A DNA stretch of 64,000 bases from positions 59,705-123,704 of the forward strand of contig JAJFTI010000027.1 in assembly GCA_021373115.1 (NCBI GenBank). Direction: 5' to 3'. The notes beneath the pieces are model-generated. The model made no database searches and was not told the origin of the DNA. It was given only the letters and a program-made list of their open reading frames with translations. Shown one piece after another: positions 1 through 8,757 of the stretch. The translations under genes and the position numbers were made by a program. Every line of letters begins with the position of its first letter. The first letter of the stretch is position 1. This DNA is from Eubacteriales bacterium. Lineage in GTDB: Bacteria > Bacillota > Clostridia > Christensenellales > CAG-138.

Positions 1-1077
1 AAGTGAGTGAACGGTTAAATTATCCGGCTTCAGCTCAGCGAGAGCATTGCAGCTTGCCTGCATATCCTCCGAATTTTCTCCGGGTAATCCCGCGATGAGA
101 TCCATATTGATCAATTCGAACCCGACTCTTCTTGCAAGATCATAGATGAACCGTATGTCGTTCGCCGTGTGGCTCCGGCCTACGCGGCGCAGTGTTTCGT
201 CGTTCATCGTCTGCGGATTGATCGAAATACGGTCAATTCCGGCGCGCTTGAGTACCATCAGTTTTTCCAGGGTAATCGTATCCGGCCTGCCGGCTTCCAC
301 CGTCGCTTCGCCGCCGAACGAGCCGTACTGTGAGCGTGTAAACGAAAGCAGGTCGTCGAGCTGCTTCGCGCTGAGCACCGTTGGCGTTCCTCCGCCCATA
401 TAGAACGAGCGTACGCGCATTTTTCGATCCTTGGCCAGCGCCGCGCCCGCCGCGATATCGCGCTTGAGCGCTTCGATATAAAGCGGAAGCCGATCTTCCC
501 GACCCAGTATTTCACTGGGGAACGAGCAATAAAGGCACTTTGTTTTGCAGAACGGGATACCAATATAAACGTCGATATCCTTTGGCGAAAGTACGTAAAG
601 ATATGGTTCCTGCACTTTGCAGATTCGCTCCGCGAGATCCGTTTTTTTCAGCGATACGTCAAACGTTTCCTGAAACATCTCCCGGGCATATTCGATTCCG
701 CATTCCTGCATCAGTTCACGGAAGAGCTTTGTCGGGCGAATGCCGGTCAGCGAGCCCCATGGCGTTTGAACCTCCGGATAGAGTTGTTTGAGAAGGCGGT
801 AGCAGGAGAGCTTCAGCGCGCGCTTCTCCAGTTTTTTAATCGTAAGCGGAGTTGGCCGGTATGGCAGTTCAAAGGTATCCGTATCCGTAAATTCCGCCAC
901 GCGGGACAAGAGATGATAGCGGCTGCCCTTTCGATCCATCTGCAGATCAAACACGAGCTCCGCCGCATCCGGTTCCATTTCGTCATACAGCGCAATATCC
1001 GACAATCCGCAAAACAGCCGGATCACTTCGGCGATATCATTTCGGTATTCCGCTCGGTTCGTTCGGATTGCAATCAT
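1..1077 (-). CDS. hemZ: Coproporphyrinogen dehydrogenase-like radical SAM protein HemZ (3' end outside window)
   Basis: Oxygen-independent coproporphyrinogen III dehydrogenase-type radical SAM enzyme. 359 codons are visible before the gene leaves the window. The N-terminal ~165 residues are the HemZ-specific extension. They are followed by the radical SAM core with the 4Fe-4S motif YIGIPFCKTKCLYC (Cys177, 181, 184) and the SAM-contacting GGGTP at 228-232. The ATG at 1077 lies 5 nt after the stop of the MBL gene, so it is the last visible gene of the relA-dtd-MBL operon. HemZ is common in anaerobic Clostridia, often without a full haem pathway, so the physiological substrate is uncertain. Family assignment is firm. 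Confidence 0.9.
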   Translation of the reverse strand, partial: MIAIRTNRAEYRNDIAEVIRLFCGLSDIALYDEMEPDAAELVFDLQMDRKGSRYHLLSRVAEFTDTDTFELPYRPTPLTIKKLEKRALKLSCYRLLKQLYPEVQTPWGSLTGIRPTKLFRELMQECGIEYAREMFQETFDVSLKKTDLAERICKVQEPYLYVLSPKDIDVYIGIPFCKTKCLYCSFPSEILGREDRLPLYIEALKRDIAAGAALAKDRKMRVRSFYMGGGTPTVLSAKQLDDLLSFTRSQYGSFGGEATVEAGRPDTITLEKLMVLKRAGIDRISINPQTMNDETLRRVGRSHTANDIRFIYDLARRVGFELINMDLIAGLPGENSEDMQASCNALAELKPDNLTVHSL

Positions 1078-1082
1078 GTAAG

Positions 1083-1727
1083 TTACCAGCCGGAGCGGCG
1101 GCAAACTTCAACAAAGGGATTGTTTCTGCGCTCGTGCTCCAGCGTCGTATCCTCTTCGTGCCCGCAGTAAACGTCGAAATCCCCTTCGAGCGTAAACAGC
1201 TTTTCGGTTATGGAGCGGTATAATTCCTGTTCGCTTCCGCCCGGAAAATCGGTTCTGCCCGCGCCTTCCAGAAACAGCGTGTCGCCTGCGAAGAGCTTCC
1301 GCTCCTGTTTGAGTACATAACAAACGCCGCCTTTCGTATGCCCCGGCGTATGGATTACGTCGATGGTCAGCCCGGCAAGCGAGAGCGATTCTCCGCCTCT
1401 CAGCAGCACGTCCGCTTCAGCGGGTTTGACCAGATCGCCGGTCAATACCGCAAGGCTGAGACGATTGCTGGTCAGCATTCCGGCATCAAGTTCATGGATA
1501 TATACTTTCGCGCCATAGCGGTCTTTCACCTGCCGTACGCCGCCAATATGGTCGAAATGCCCGTGCGTTAAAAGAATTGCAACGCAATTCAGCCCGTTTC
1601 GTTCCAAAGCGTCCAGCACCGGTTTCGGCATTCCCGGATCAATCACGATACAATCGTTTGTTTCATCCGCTCCAAGCAGATATGCATGCTCGCCAAGCGA
1701 GCCGTTCGTAATCGGCAAAAATCGCAT
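1083..1727 (-). CDS. MBL-fold metallohydrolase, glyoxalase II-like (YcbL type)
   Basis: Small 214-residue metallo-beta-lactamase-fold hydrolase of the glyoxalase II/YcbL group, cytoplasmic. The full metal-binding set is visible: THGHFDH at 54-60, His130 in HTPGH, Asp149 in AGDT and His190 in CGHEE, so a dinuclear metal site should form. Its length fits the short family without the C-terminal glutathione-binding helices of true GloB. The likely substrate is a thioester or a small hydroxyacyl compound, but the sequence does not say which. The start shares one base with the dtd stop (TAATG), and AAAGG precedes it, so it is probably translationally coupled to dtd. Confidence 0.88.
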   Translation of the reverse strand: MRFLPITNGSLGEHAYLLGADETNDCIVIDPGMPKPVLDALERNGLNCVAILLTHGHFDHIGGVRQVKDRYGAKVYIHELDAGMLTSNRLSLAVLTGDLVKPAEADVLLRGGESLSLAGLTIDVIHTPGHTKGGVCYVLKQERKLFAGDTLFLEGAGRTDFPGGSEQELYRSITEKLFTLEGDFDVYCGHEEDTTLEHERRNNPFVEVCRRSGW

Positions 1728-2173
1728 TAAAACGCCTTTCTCGAATCCAACAGGATCGTGTGCGGGCCGTCGTTGACGAGTTTCACCTGCATATATGCCT
1801 GAAAAACTCCATGCTGAACGGGCACTGCCGCGCCAATCCGTGCGATGGCCCGCTCATAGAGCGGAATCGCCTGTTCCGGACGCGCCGCCCGGATATAGCT
1901 GGGTCGCTTTCCTTTTCTTGCGTCCGCGCAGAGCGTAAATTGCGAGATCAATAGAACACTCCCGCCAATATCCGCTACGGACCGGTTCGGAATTTCGTTT
2001 TCATCGTCAAAAACGCGAATGCCGACGATCTTTTCGCAAATGTAGTTTAAGTCGATCTCCGTGTCGCCTTCTTCAATGCCCAAAAACACAACGAGACCCT
2101 GCCCGATCTCGCCGACAATGGTTCCATCCACTTCAACCGACGCCGCGGTTGTGCGCTGAATAACTGCTCTCAT
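1727..2173 (-). CDS. dtd: D-aminoacyl-tRNA deacylase
   Basis: 148-residue D-aminoacyl-tRNA deacylase, which removes D-amino acids (and glycine mischarged on tRNA-Ala) from tRNA in the cytosol as a homodimer. The signature SQFT is at 77-80. The second active-site motif, normally Gly-cisPro-Val-Thr, reads GPHT at 136-139, with His in place of the usual Val. Length and the N-terminal MRAVIQR are typical. It lies 16 nt downstream of relA/spoT, a classic Firmicute arrangement. The start is ATG behind a short CGGGGGAT. Function is confident; the consequence of the His substitution is not known. Confidence 0.93.
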   Translation of the reverse strand: MRAVIQRTTAASVEVDGTIVGEIGQGLVVFLGIEEGDTEIDLNYICEKIVGIRVFDDENEIPNRSVADIGGSVLLISQFTLCADARKGKRPSYIRAARPEQAIPLYERAIARIGAAVPVQHGVFQAYMQVKLVNDGPHTILLDSRKAF

Positions 2174-2189
2174 ATCCCCCGTCCGTATC

Positions 2190-4367
2190 CTATCGGTTCA
2201 TTCGATATACGTCGCTGACGCATTTCAGTTTTTTCAAATTTCGGATAATGACGCTGAGCTGCTCCGTATTCGCCACTTCAAACGTCATTTCTATAATATA
2301 CCGGTCGTCCGGCATAGGCTTCCCGCTGATGGACTGAATACTGACATTCAGGCTGGAAATCTGTGCGGATATTGCCGACAGCGTTCCCGGTTTATTGTCT
2401 CCTTCAATCTGAAGCGATGCGTTAAACGCGCTCTTCGTGTTAATCGCCCACTCGACTTCAATGATGCGGTCAATGTCCGACTGAAGGTTAGCAACGTTCG
2501 GACAGTCCGCGCGGTGGACGGAAACGCCCCGTCCGCGCGTGATGTAACCGATGATTGGATCGCCGGGAAGCGGATTGCAGCAGTTTCCGAACCGAACCGC
2601 CATGCCGGGATCGCCCTTTACAATGATGCCGTTGACCGGTACGTGCGTTTTTGTCGTGTCGTCCGTATCGCCGCGTCTGATCTTTTCGGCGATTTCCGCC
2701 GCTTTATCGTCCTTCTTTTTGAGTTCGGACAGCTTATGCAGCACCTGGCTTGCGGACATGCCGCCGAAGCCGATTGCCGCGTAAATATCGTCGAAGCTGC
2801 TCACGTTCAGCCGGGTGAGCAGCGGGTTGACATAATCCGGTTTGAGCATGTCCGCGAGAACCAAATTCTGCCGCTTTGCCGAGTCCTCCAGCATATCGCG
2901 GCCGCGAGCAACATTTTCCTCACGGTTTTCCTTTTTAAACCATTGGCGAATTTTATTCCGGGTAGCCTGTGTTTTTACGATTTTCAGCCAGTCGCGGCTC
3001 GGTCCGGTTTGGCTGTTCGATGTAATGATTTCGACCACATCGTTGGTTTTGAGTTTATAATCGAGACGCGCCAGCGAACCGTTGACCTTTACCCCCTGTG
3101 TATGGTGGCCAATATTCGTATGGATGCGATAAGCAAAGTCCAACGGCGTCGAGCCCTTCGGCAGATCGATAATCTCCCCCTTTGGCGTGAGCACGAAAAC
3201 GTATTCGCCGAGGAAGTCCTTCATGATGCTGTCTACGAATTCTTTGCTGTCCTCGGTGGTATCCTTTGCCTCAATAACCTCCCGAAGCCAGCTGGTCTTC
3301 CGATCGAGCAGGCTCTGAACCGAACGCCCTTCCTTATACATCCAATGCGCGGCGATTCCGTATTCCGCGGTGCGGTGCATCTCCTTCGTTCGAATTTGCA
3401 CTTCAAAGGGAATTCCGTTCGGCGCAAGCAATGTTGTGTGAAGCGAGCGATACATATTCGGTTTTGGCGTCGCAATATAATCCTTAAAGCGTCCTGGAAT
3501 CGGTTTCCAGCCTGCGTGAATCACGCCGAGGGCGGCATAACAGTCGTTTACGGAATCTACGATGACGCGAATCGCGATCAGATCGTAAATCTCATTGATG
3601 CTGGACCCCTGGCGCTGCATCTTCCGATACACGCTGTAAAGATGCTTCGGCCTTCCGCTGATATTGCATTCAATGCCGGCCTTCGCGAGCTCTTCCTTGA
3701 TAATCCGCATGGCGTTATCCAGCGTTTCCGCGCGTTCCGCCTGCTTTTCGCGAAATTGCTTGCTGATGTTGGCGTATTCCTCCGGCATCAGGTACATAAA
3801 CGAGAGGTCTTCCATCTCGCCCTTGATCGCGCCCATACCGAAACGGTGCGCCAGCGGTGCGTAAACCTCGATGGTTTCCTTAGCCTTGCGGACGCGTTTA
3901 TATGGATTGCAATAGGCCAGCGTGCGCATGTTGTGAAGCCGGTCCGCCAGCTTAATGATAACAACGCGCACATCCGCCGCGATTGCCAGAAACAGCTTTC
4001 TGAGATTTTCGGATTGCTCCTGCTTTTTTGTGATGTAGGTTTGTTTTCCGCTCTTGGTCAGTTTGGTGACGCCGTCCACGAGCTTTGCGATTTCTTCCCC
4101 GAAAAGCTTTTGAATCGTCTCAACCGTAACGTTGTCGCCATCCTCGACCACGTCGTGGAGAACAGCGGCAGTTACGCTTGCGGCATCCATACCCATATCC
4201 ATAACGATCTTGGATACTTCGAGCGGGTGAATGATATATGGCTCGCCGGACTCGCGCAATTGTGTTGCATGCGTTTGATAAGCAAAATCGACGGCGCGCT
4301 GAAAGACTTCCGTCTGCTCCGGCGAATACCGCTTGGAAAACTCGGTAACGAGTTCCTGCTGATCCAT
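2190..4367 (-). CDS. relA: Bifunctional (p)ppGpp synthetase/hydrolase RelA/SpoT (Rsh)
   Basis: Long RelA/SpoT homologue that makes and degrades the stringent-response alarmone (p)ppGpp. Order of domains: HD hydrolase with HDVVED at 71-76 intact; synthetase (about 235-370) with the GRPKHLYSVYRKM region; TGS (about 395-460); a conserved Cys-rich segment with GNCCNP and HRADCPN (about 585-620); C-terminal ACT domain. Both catalytic halves look intact, so it should be bifunctional. I chose the ATG at 4367 (725 residues) because GGGAGGTG lies 7 nt upstream. An in-frame start further upstream would begin inside the promoter. It leads the operon with dtd, the MBL gene and hemZ. Confidence 0.96.
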   Translation of the reverse strand: MDQQELVTEFSKRYSPEQTEVFQRAVDFAYQTHATQLRESGEPYIIHPLEVSKIVMDMGMDAASVTAAVLHDVVEDGDNVTVETIQKLFGEEIAKLVDGVTKLTKSGKQTYITKKQEQSENLRKLFLAIAADVRVVIIKLADRLHNMRTLAYCNPYKRVRKAKETIEVYAPLAHRFGMGAIKGEMEDLSFMYLMPEEYANISKQFREKQAERAETLDNAMRIIKEELAKAGIECNISGRPKHLYSVYRKMQRQGSSINEIYDLIAIRVIVDSVNDCYAALGVIHAGWKPIPGRFKDYIATPKPNMYRSLHTTLLAPNGIPFEVQIRTKEMHRTAEYGIAAHWMYKEGRSVQSLLDRKTSWLREVIEAKDTTEDSKEFVDSIMKDFLGEYVFVLTPKGEIIDLPKGSTPLDFAYRIHTNIGHHTQGVKVNGSLARLDYKLKTNDVVEIITSNSQTGPSRDWLKIVKTQATRNKIRQWFKKENREENVARGRDMLEDSAKRQNLVLADMLKPDYVNPLLTRLNVSSFDDIYAAIGFGGMSASQVLHKLSELKKKDDKAAEIAEKIRRGDTDDTTKTHVPVNGIIVKGDPGMAVRFGNCCNPLPGDPIIGYITRGRGVSVHRADCPNVANLQSDIDRIIEVEWAINTKSAFNASLQIEGDNKPGTLSAISAQISSLNVSIQSISGKPMPDDRYIIEMTFEVANTEQLSVIIRNLKKLKCVSDVYRMNR

Positions 4368-4404
4368 ATAAGCACCTCCCCTCGATAAAATGCAGGATAG
4401 ACGC

Positions 4405-4420
4405 CAACGGTCGAATGTTG
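4405..4420. promoter_or_regulatory. Palindrome CAACNNTCGANNGTTG, copy 1 (relA leader)
   Basis: 16-bp dyad (CAACGGTCGAATGTTG on +). It lies about +11 to +26 from the predicted relA transcription start. The same dyad occurs 59 bp away across the -35 box. Operator role is inferred. Confidence 0.5.
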
Positions 4421-4437
4421 GTGAGGATTTAGCAATT

Positions 4438-4466
4438 AGAATACCGTTTTTCTTCGCTGCGGTCAA
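4438..4466 (-). promoter_or_regulatory. Sigma-A-type promoter of the relA-dtd-MBL-hemZ operon
   Basis: On the minus strand TTGACC (4461-4466), 17-nt spacer, TATTCT (4438-4443). Start predicted near 4431, giving a leader of about 64 nt. Two copies of one palindrome flank it. Confidence 0.7.
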
Positions 4467-4479
4467 CCATCGAATGTTG
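4464..4479. promoter_or_regulatory. Palindrome CAACNNTCGANNGTTG, copy 2 (over relA -35)
   Basis: CAACCATCGAATGTTG on +, sharing 14 of 16 bases with the copy at 4405-4420 and keeping every symmetric position. It overlaps the -35 hexamer, a position expected of a repressor site. Confidence 0.5.
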
Positions 4480-4541
4480 CAATTTTCGGATTCCAGAAAA
4501 ATTGCAATATTTTCTACGAATTATTTGCCAATCAGGGGTAG

Positions 4542-4567
4542 AAAAAATCAACGGCGAACCGTTGATT
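4542..4567 (-). terminator. Rho-independent terminator after apt
   Basis: Perfect 9-bp stem (AATCAACGG / CCGTTGATT) with a 4-nt loop. On the minus strand it runs into a T tract, 18 nt after the apt stop. It ends the scfA-scfB-recJ-apt transcript. Confidence 0.85.
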
Positions 4568-4584
4568 CCTTCATTCCTGAATTC

Positions 4585-5100
4585 TCAGTACTGCAGCACA
4601 GACTGTACATCGTACCCTTTCAGCATTTCACGGCCGTCGAACTCCGAGCTCAGCTCAATTGCGAAGCGAACGCCGACCACCTCGCCGCCCGCCTGTTCAA
4701 CCAGCTTAATCGTGGCGAGCGATGTACCGCCGGTCGCGAGCAGATCGTCCACAATCACGACTTTCTGGCCGGGTTGAATCGCATCCTTGTGGATTTCTAA
4801 AACGTCCGTTCCATATTCCAGCCCATATTCGAACTTGAGCGTTTCGCAGGGGAGTTTTCCCGGCTTCCGCGCCAGAACGAATCCGGCGTTCAGTGCATAG
4901 GCCAGCGCCGCGCCAATCACGAACCCGCGCGCTTCGGGGCCTACGACGAGGTCAACCTTGCGATCGCTCAGTGAATTCGCTATGGTCTTGATCAGTGCGT
5001 GATATCCTTCCGGATCTTTCAGCAGCGTTGTGACATCGCGAAATAAAACACCTTTGATCGGAAAATCCGGTATGCTGCGAATTTTATCCTTGAGATCCAT
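4585..5100 (-). CDS. apt: Adenine phosphoribosyltransferase
   Basis: 171-residue purine salvage enzyme that converts adenine and PRPP to AMP, cytosolic. The PRPP-binding loop VVIVDDLLATGGT is at 114-126, and the GPEARGF segment (54-60) and RKPGKLP flexible loop (78-84) are typical of Apt. Length is standard. AGGAGGCG lies just before the ATG and overlaps the recJ stop, so it is translated from the recJ message. The recJ-apt-relA order is conserved across Firmicutes. Here a terminator separates apt from relA, which has its own promoter. Confidence 0.96.
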   Translation of the reverse strand: MDLKDKIRSIPDFPIKGVLFRDVTTLLKDPEGYHALIKTIANSLSDRKVDLVVGPEARGFVIGAALAYALNAGFVLARKPGKLPCETLKFEYGLEYGTDVLEIHKDAIQPGQKVVIVDDLLATGGTSLATIKLVEQAGGEVVGVRFAIELSSEFDGREMLKGYDVQSVLQY

Positions 5101-5103
5101 GAT

Positions 5104-7152
5104 TCACGCCTCCTGCAATTTATTCACGATTCGGTAGAGCTTGCTTTCGTCGAGCGTGCGCTGCTGTATATTCCGGTTGAACACAATGAGCCGCGAATCC
5201 GCGCAAAAAACAAAAAACGAGAGCTGCGAAAAAACGCATAATGCGAGCAACTCTTCGGTCTTCAATTCGCGGATCAGCGCGTCAAGCGTTCTGGGTTCCT
5301 TTTCGAGCGCTCTTTGAAGCACCCGGTAGTATTTTCGCATGTCCGAATCCCCGAAGCCCGTATCCTCCGAAAACCGGCCGGAGCGATACCAAGCCGCCAG
5401 CGCATCTTCCGAACAGCTTTCATTATACAGGCATTGTTCGAAAAATGCATTAAAAAACGTGATTTTCCCCTCGGAAGCATTCGCGCAAATCCAGAAGAGC
5501 TCTACGTTTTCACTGCCCCGATATTCGTTGATTGCAGGCTTTGCAAGAAAATCCCAATCCGCCGCCGTTGCAAGGGGTTCCAGCAGCTCGCTTTTGTTGA
5601 ACGCGACGGCGCGAAGAACGCGATCCCCCTGCACCGCGCTCGCGCTAAAGTGTTTGTCGTCCTTTCCGATGGTTCGAAGCGAAGCGAACCGAACGCCGTT
5701 GAACCGGAACACCGGCTCCGGGTTTCCCTCGCCAAATGGAGCGAGCCGTTTCAGCGCACGTATCGATTCCGGCATTAATTCCTGAAACGCAAGGGCTTCA
5801 TCGTAAAAATAGGACGGAAAGAAATCCTCCGCTTTATACATCGTTTCAATTTGTGCTGTAAAAAGCTGTTTGAATTCCTCAAACCGCTCTTTTTTTATGG
5901 TAACGCCAGCCGCGCGCGCATGCCCGCCGAATCTTACGAACAAATGTGACAGCTGATTCAGATTCTCAAACAGGTCTATTCCTTCTATGCTGCGCCCGGA
6001 TCCGGTTAATATCCCGTCCTGTTCCGCAAACAGAATCACCGGAACATGAAGCCGCTCGCAAAGCCGCGACGCTACTATGCCAATGACCCCGGGATTCCAA
6101 TTTGAATGGGAAAGCAATAAAACACGGCCTTCCCGGCCAGCCGCATCCATCTGGCGTTCCGCCTCTTCCAGTATTTCATTTTCCGCATCTTTGCGTTTCT
6201 GGTTGTAGGCGTTCAGCTGCCCTGCGATAACACCTGCTCGTTCCACGTCCGTACCAACCAGCAGTTCTACGCCTTCCGTTGCAAAAGCAATGCGTCCTGC
6301 GGCGTTCAGCCGCGGCGCAAGCATAAACGAAACCGTCTGCTCATCCGGCGCGGACTGCTGGAAGCCTGCCGCGCTCAGCAGCGCAGCCAGCCCGGGTACG
6401 CGGGTTATAAACGTTAAGCCAATCGCAGAGATAATTCGGTTCTCTCCGGTCAGCGGAACCACGTCCGCAATGGTTGCAACCGCCGCAAGCGCGAGTTCTT
6501 CCTCGTCGAACGTGCCGCCGCAAAGAGCCATAATTAACTTCAGCACAACACCGGCACCGCAAAGATAACGATTCGGGTACATAGCGTCCTTACGGGAGGC
6601 GGCGACGACAGCCGTACATTCCGGAATCGTTTTTCCAACGCTGTGATGATCCGTAACGATTACGTCAATCCCCAGCGCATTGCAGAGCGCGATCTCGTTG
6701 TATGCGGAAACGCCGTTATCCACGGTAATGATAAGCGAAACTCCGCGCTTTTTGAGTATTCGAACGGCTTGTTCGTTCATTCCGTAGCCTTCGCTATGCC
6801 GATGCGGAATGTAAAACGAAACACGCCCGCAAAGCGAGGTCAGCCGCTTAACAAGCATTGCGGTTGCGCAAATGCCGTCCGCGTCGTAGTCGCCATAAAC
6901 GCAAATGCTCTCGTTTCGTTCTATGGCGAGGCGGATACGCGACACTGCGCGATCCATATCCGGAAGCAGAAACGGATCGTGCAAATCATCCGTTGTCGGG
7001 TTCAGAAAGCGACCCGCTTCCCAAGCGGTCGTTACACCGCGCCGAATCAGCGAACGCGCGACAATCGCCGGAACGCAAAACGTCTGAGTAATCTCCTCGA
7101 CAAGCCCCGGTTCCAGATGTTCCGGCTGCAGGGGAATCATTCGGTTGTTCAT
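5104..7152 (-). CDS. recJ: Single-stranded-DNA-specific exonuclease RecJ
   Basis: 682-residue 5'-3' ssDNA exonuclease of the DHH superfamily, acting in recombination and mismatch repair. The visible metal motifs are GDYDADG (87-93), VDNG (144-147) and TDHH (167-170), followed by the DHHA1 domain with the RFGGHARAAG motif near residue 415, and then an OB fold and C-terminal extension. The ATG at 7152 overlaps the scfB stop as ATGA and has AAAGGAACG directly upstream, so this start is preferred over a longer frame reaching into scfB. It is translationally coupled to scfB, which ties repair and SCIFF genes to one mRNA. Confidence 0.95.
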   Translation of the reverse strand: MNNRMIPLQPEHLEPGLVEEITQTFCVPAIVARSLIRRGVTTAWEAGRFLNPTTDDLHDPFLLPDMDRAVSRIRLAIERNESICVYGDYDADGICATAMLVKRLTSLCGRVSFYIPHRHSEGYGMNEQAVRILKKRGVSLIITVDNGVSAYNEIALCNALGIDVIVTDHHSVGKTIPECTAVVAASRKDAMYPNRYLCGAGVVLKLIMALCGGTFDEEELALAAVATIADVVPLTGENRIISAIGLTFITRVPGLAALLSAAGFQQSAPDEQTVSFMLAPRLNAAGRIAFATEGVELLVGTDVERAGVIAGQLNAYNQKRKDAENEILEEAERQMDAAGREGRVLLLSHSNWNPGVIGIVASRLCERLHVPVILFAEQDGILTGSGRSIEGIDLFENLNQLSHLFVRFGGHARAAGVTIKKERFEEFKQLFTAQIETMYKAEDFFPSYFYDEALAFQELMPESIRALKRLAPFGEGNPEPVFRFNGVRFASLRTIGKDDKHFSASAVQGDRVLRAVAFNKSELLEPLATAADWDFLAKPAINEYRGSENVELFWICANASEGKITFFNAFFEQCLYNESCSEDALAAWYRSGRFSEDTGFGDSDMRKYYRVLQRALEKEPRTLDALIRELKTEELLALCVFSQLSFFVFCADSRLIVFNRNIQQRTLDESKLYRIVNKLQEA

Positions 7153-8474
7153 CGTTCCTTTACATATGCGCCAATCGCGCATTCGGTGCGTTTTCTCATC
7201 AAATGACAGCTGATTTCATGGGGATGCTCCAGCGCTCCGCCGTAGAGAACCGCATTTGCCATACACCCGCCGCTGCAGTAATATTTTGCCCAGCAGTTCC
7301 TGCAGATTTCTTTTGTGCACACGTTGCAGCCGAGGAACGACTTCTGTAAGTCGGTTCGCAGGTCGGGTGAATCGAGGTTTCCAAGCTTCCATTCGCTCAT
7401 TCCGACAAATTGGTGGCAAGGATAAAGATCCCCGTCCGGCGTAACGGCTATGTATTCGGTTCCGGCGCCACATCCGTTTATTCTCTTGCGCAGGCAAGGC
7501 CCGCCTTCCGGATCGAACATGAAATGGAAATAGTTGAACCAGGTATCCCGTCCTTTTCGCGCGTTGACATAGTATTCCGCAAGAGCGTCGTATTCCCGGT
7601 CGATTCGCAAGAGATGCTCTTCTTTCAGGCTGTATGGACTTTCTTCCGGCAAAACGACGGGTTCGATTGAAATTTGATGGAACCCGTAGCCTGTAAGCGC
7701 CTTTACATCCTCCAAAAAATCAAGATTGTTACGCGTAAACGTTCCGCGAATATAATACTCGCGGTCTCCGCGCGTCGCTACAAGCTTTTGCGCATTTCGC
7801 AGAATGATATCGAACGAACCCTTTCCGTTGACCGTCGGCCGGAGTGCGTCGTGCACTTCTTTCCGCCCGTCAAGGCTGATTACGACGTTATGCATCTCGC
7901 GGTTGATAAAGTCGATCTTTTCGTCATCCAGCGCAACGCAGTTCGTCGTAATCGTAAAGTGAATTACTTTGCCATGTTTCCGCTCCAGTTCGCGGCCGTA
8001 GGCAACGAGCTGTTTGCAGACGTCCCAGTTCATGAGCGGTTCTCCGCCGAAGAGGTCAACCTCCAAATGCTTTCGCGTGCCGCTCCGCTGAATCAGAAAA
8101 TCGAGCGCGCGCCTTCCTGTTTCCGGAGTCATGAGCATCCGCGCGCCATGAAAATCACCTGTGGAAGCAAAGCAATAGCGGCACCTTAGGTTGCAGTCGT
8201 GGGCAACATGCAGACACATGGACTTGATCGCGGTTCCTCCCGTAACTTCCGGCGCATTTCCGGCTTCGGCTTCATATGCGCCGTTTTCGCGGAGTTCATT
8301 AAGATCGGCAATCACTTCCGCAACGGTTTCGTTCTTCACTCCGATGGAATACGCATCTTTGCCGGACTCCAGCGCCTGCACAACAGCAAACGCCGCGTCA
8401 TCCAGCGTATGGATTGCGCCGCTTTCTACATCCAGCAAAACATTCAGATCCTGAAATCGAAACGCGTGAATCAA
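7149..8474 (-). CDS. scfB: SCIFF peptide maturase, radical SAM/SPASM thioether-forming enzyme
   Basis: 441-residue radical SAM enzyme of the SCIFF maturase family (also called CteB in Clostridium thermocellum), which forms Cys-Calpha thioether bonds in the ScfA precursor. An N-terminal peptide-recognition region (1-80) precedes the radical SAM cluster CNLRCRYC (Cys94, 98, 101) and FGGEP. The C-terminal SPASM region carries further Fe-S ligands, ending in CTKEICRNCWAKYYCSGGC. The start is TTG at 8474, with AAGGAG 8 nt upstream. The substrate gene scfA lies 104 nt upstream with a hairpin between, and recJ follows with an ATGA overlap. Family call is firm. The final role of the modified peptide is unknown. 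Confidence 0.94.
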   Translation of the reverse strand: MIHAFRFQDLNVLLDVESGAIHTLDDAAFAVVQALESGKDAYSIGVKNETVAEVIADLNELRENGAYEAEAGNAPEVTGGTAIKSMCLHVAHDCNLRCRYCFASTGDFHGARMLMTPETGRRALDFLIQRSGTRKHLEVDLFGGEPLMNWDVCKQLVAYGRELERKHGKVIHFTITTNCVALDDEKIDFINREMHNVVISLDGRKEVHDALRPTVNGKGSFDIILRNAQKLVATRGDREYYIRGTFTRNNLDFLEDVKALTGYGFHQISIEPVVLPEESPYSLKEEHLLRIDREYDALAEYYVNARKGRDTWFNYFHFMFDPEGGPCLRKRINGCGAGTEYIAVTPDGDLYPCHQFVGMSEWKLGNLDSPDLRTDLQKSFLGCNVCTKEICRNCWAKYYCSGGCMANAVLYGGALEHPHEISCHLMRKRTECAIGAYVKER

Positions 8475-8507
8475 GACGGATCTCCTTTATATTTCTTTTA
8501 ACAGACA

Positions 8508-8533
8508 AAGAAAGGCCAGCAGCGGCCTTTCTT
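8508..8533 (-). terminator. Hairpin between scfA and scfB, likely attenuator
   Basis: Perfect 10-bp stem AAGAAAGGCC / GGCCTTTCTT with a 6-nt loop. On the minus strand a T-rich but broken tail follows. It lies between scfA and scfB, so partial termination or 3'-end protection could make precursor mRNA exceed maturase mRNA. Confidence 0.65.
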
Positions 8534-8578
8534 GATGAATCGGCTAACAATAATAGCCCGCATACGGTTGAAAAGAAT

Positions 8579-8722
8579 TTACTTCTCTTCCTTTGCGCAT
8601 TTCTGGTTGGCGACGGTGCAGGACGTTTTGCATGCCGACTGGCAGCTCGCCTGGCACTCGCCGCAAGCGGTATGATTGCCCGACTTAATGCAGGGTTTCT
8701 GTATAATTTGCACGTGCTTCAT
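8579..8722 (-). CDS. scfA: SCIFF ribosomal peptide precursor (six cysteines in forty-five residues)
   Basis: 47-residue precursor peptide read directly from the minus strand; it is too short for most gene finders. It begins MKHVQIIQKP. The core has Cys20, 23, 27, 31, 35 and 42 in the family pattern (CGECQASCQSACKTSC, then a Cys seven residues later), and each Cys can be joined to a neighbour by the maturase. An additional Cys11 sits in the leader. The ATG at 8722 follows CGGAGG with 10-nt spacing, and a good promoter lies 36 nt upstream. It is immediately upstream of scfB. The family is nearly universal in Clostridia, but its function is undetermined. Confidence 0.93.
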   Translation of the reverse strand: MKHVQIIQKPCIKSGNHTACGECQASCQSACKTSCTVANQKCAKEEK

Positions 8723-8757
8723 GGCAGATATCCTCCGATAATCGTTCGCTGAATGAG

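Noticed and set aside
2514..4388. Long open frame of 624 codons on the + strand opposite relA
   Set aside because: It mirrors the codon structure of relA, has no ribosome site and resembles no known family. relA itself has intact HD, synthetase, TGS and ACT motifs. Similar antisense frames opposite pfp (27214-28398) and htrA (52474-53718) were rejected for the same reason.
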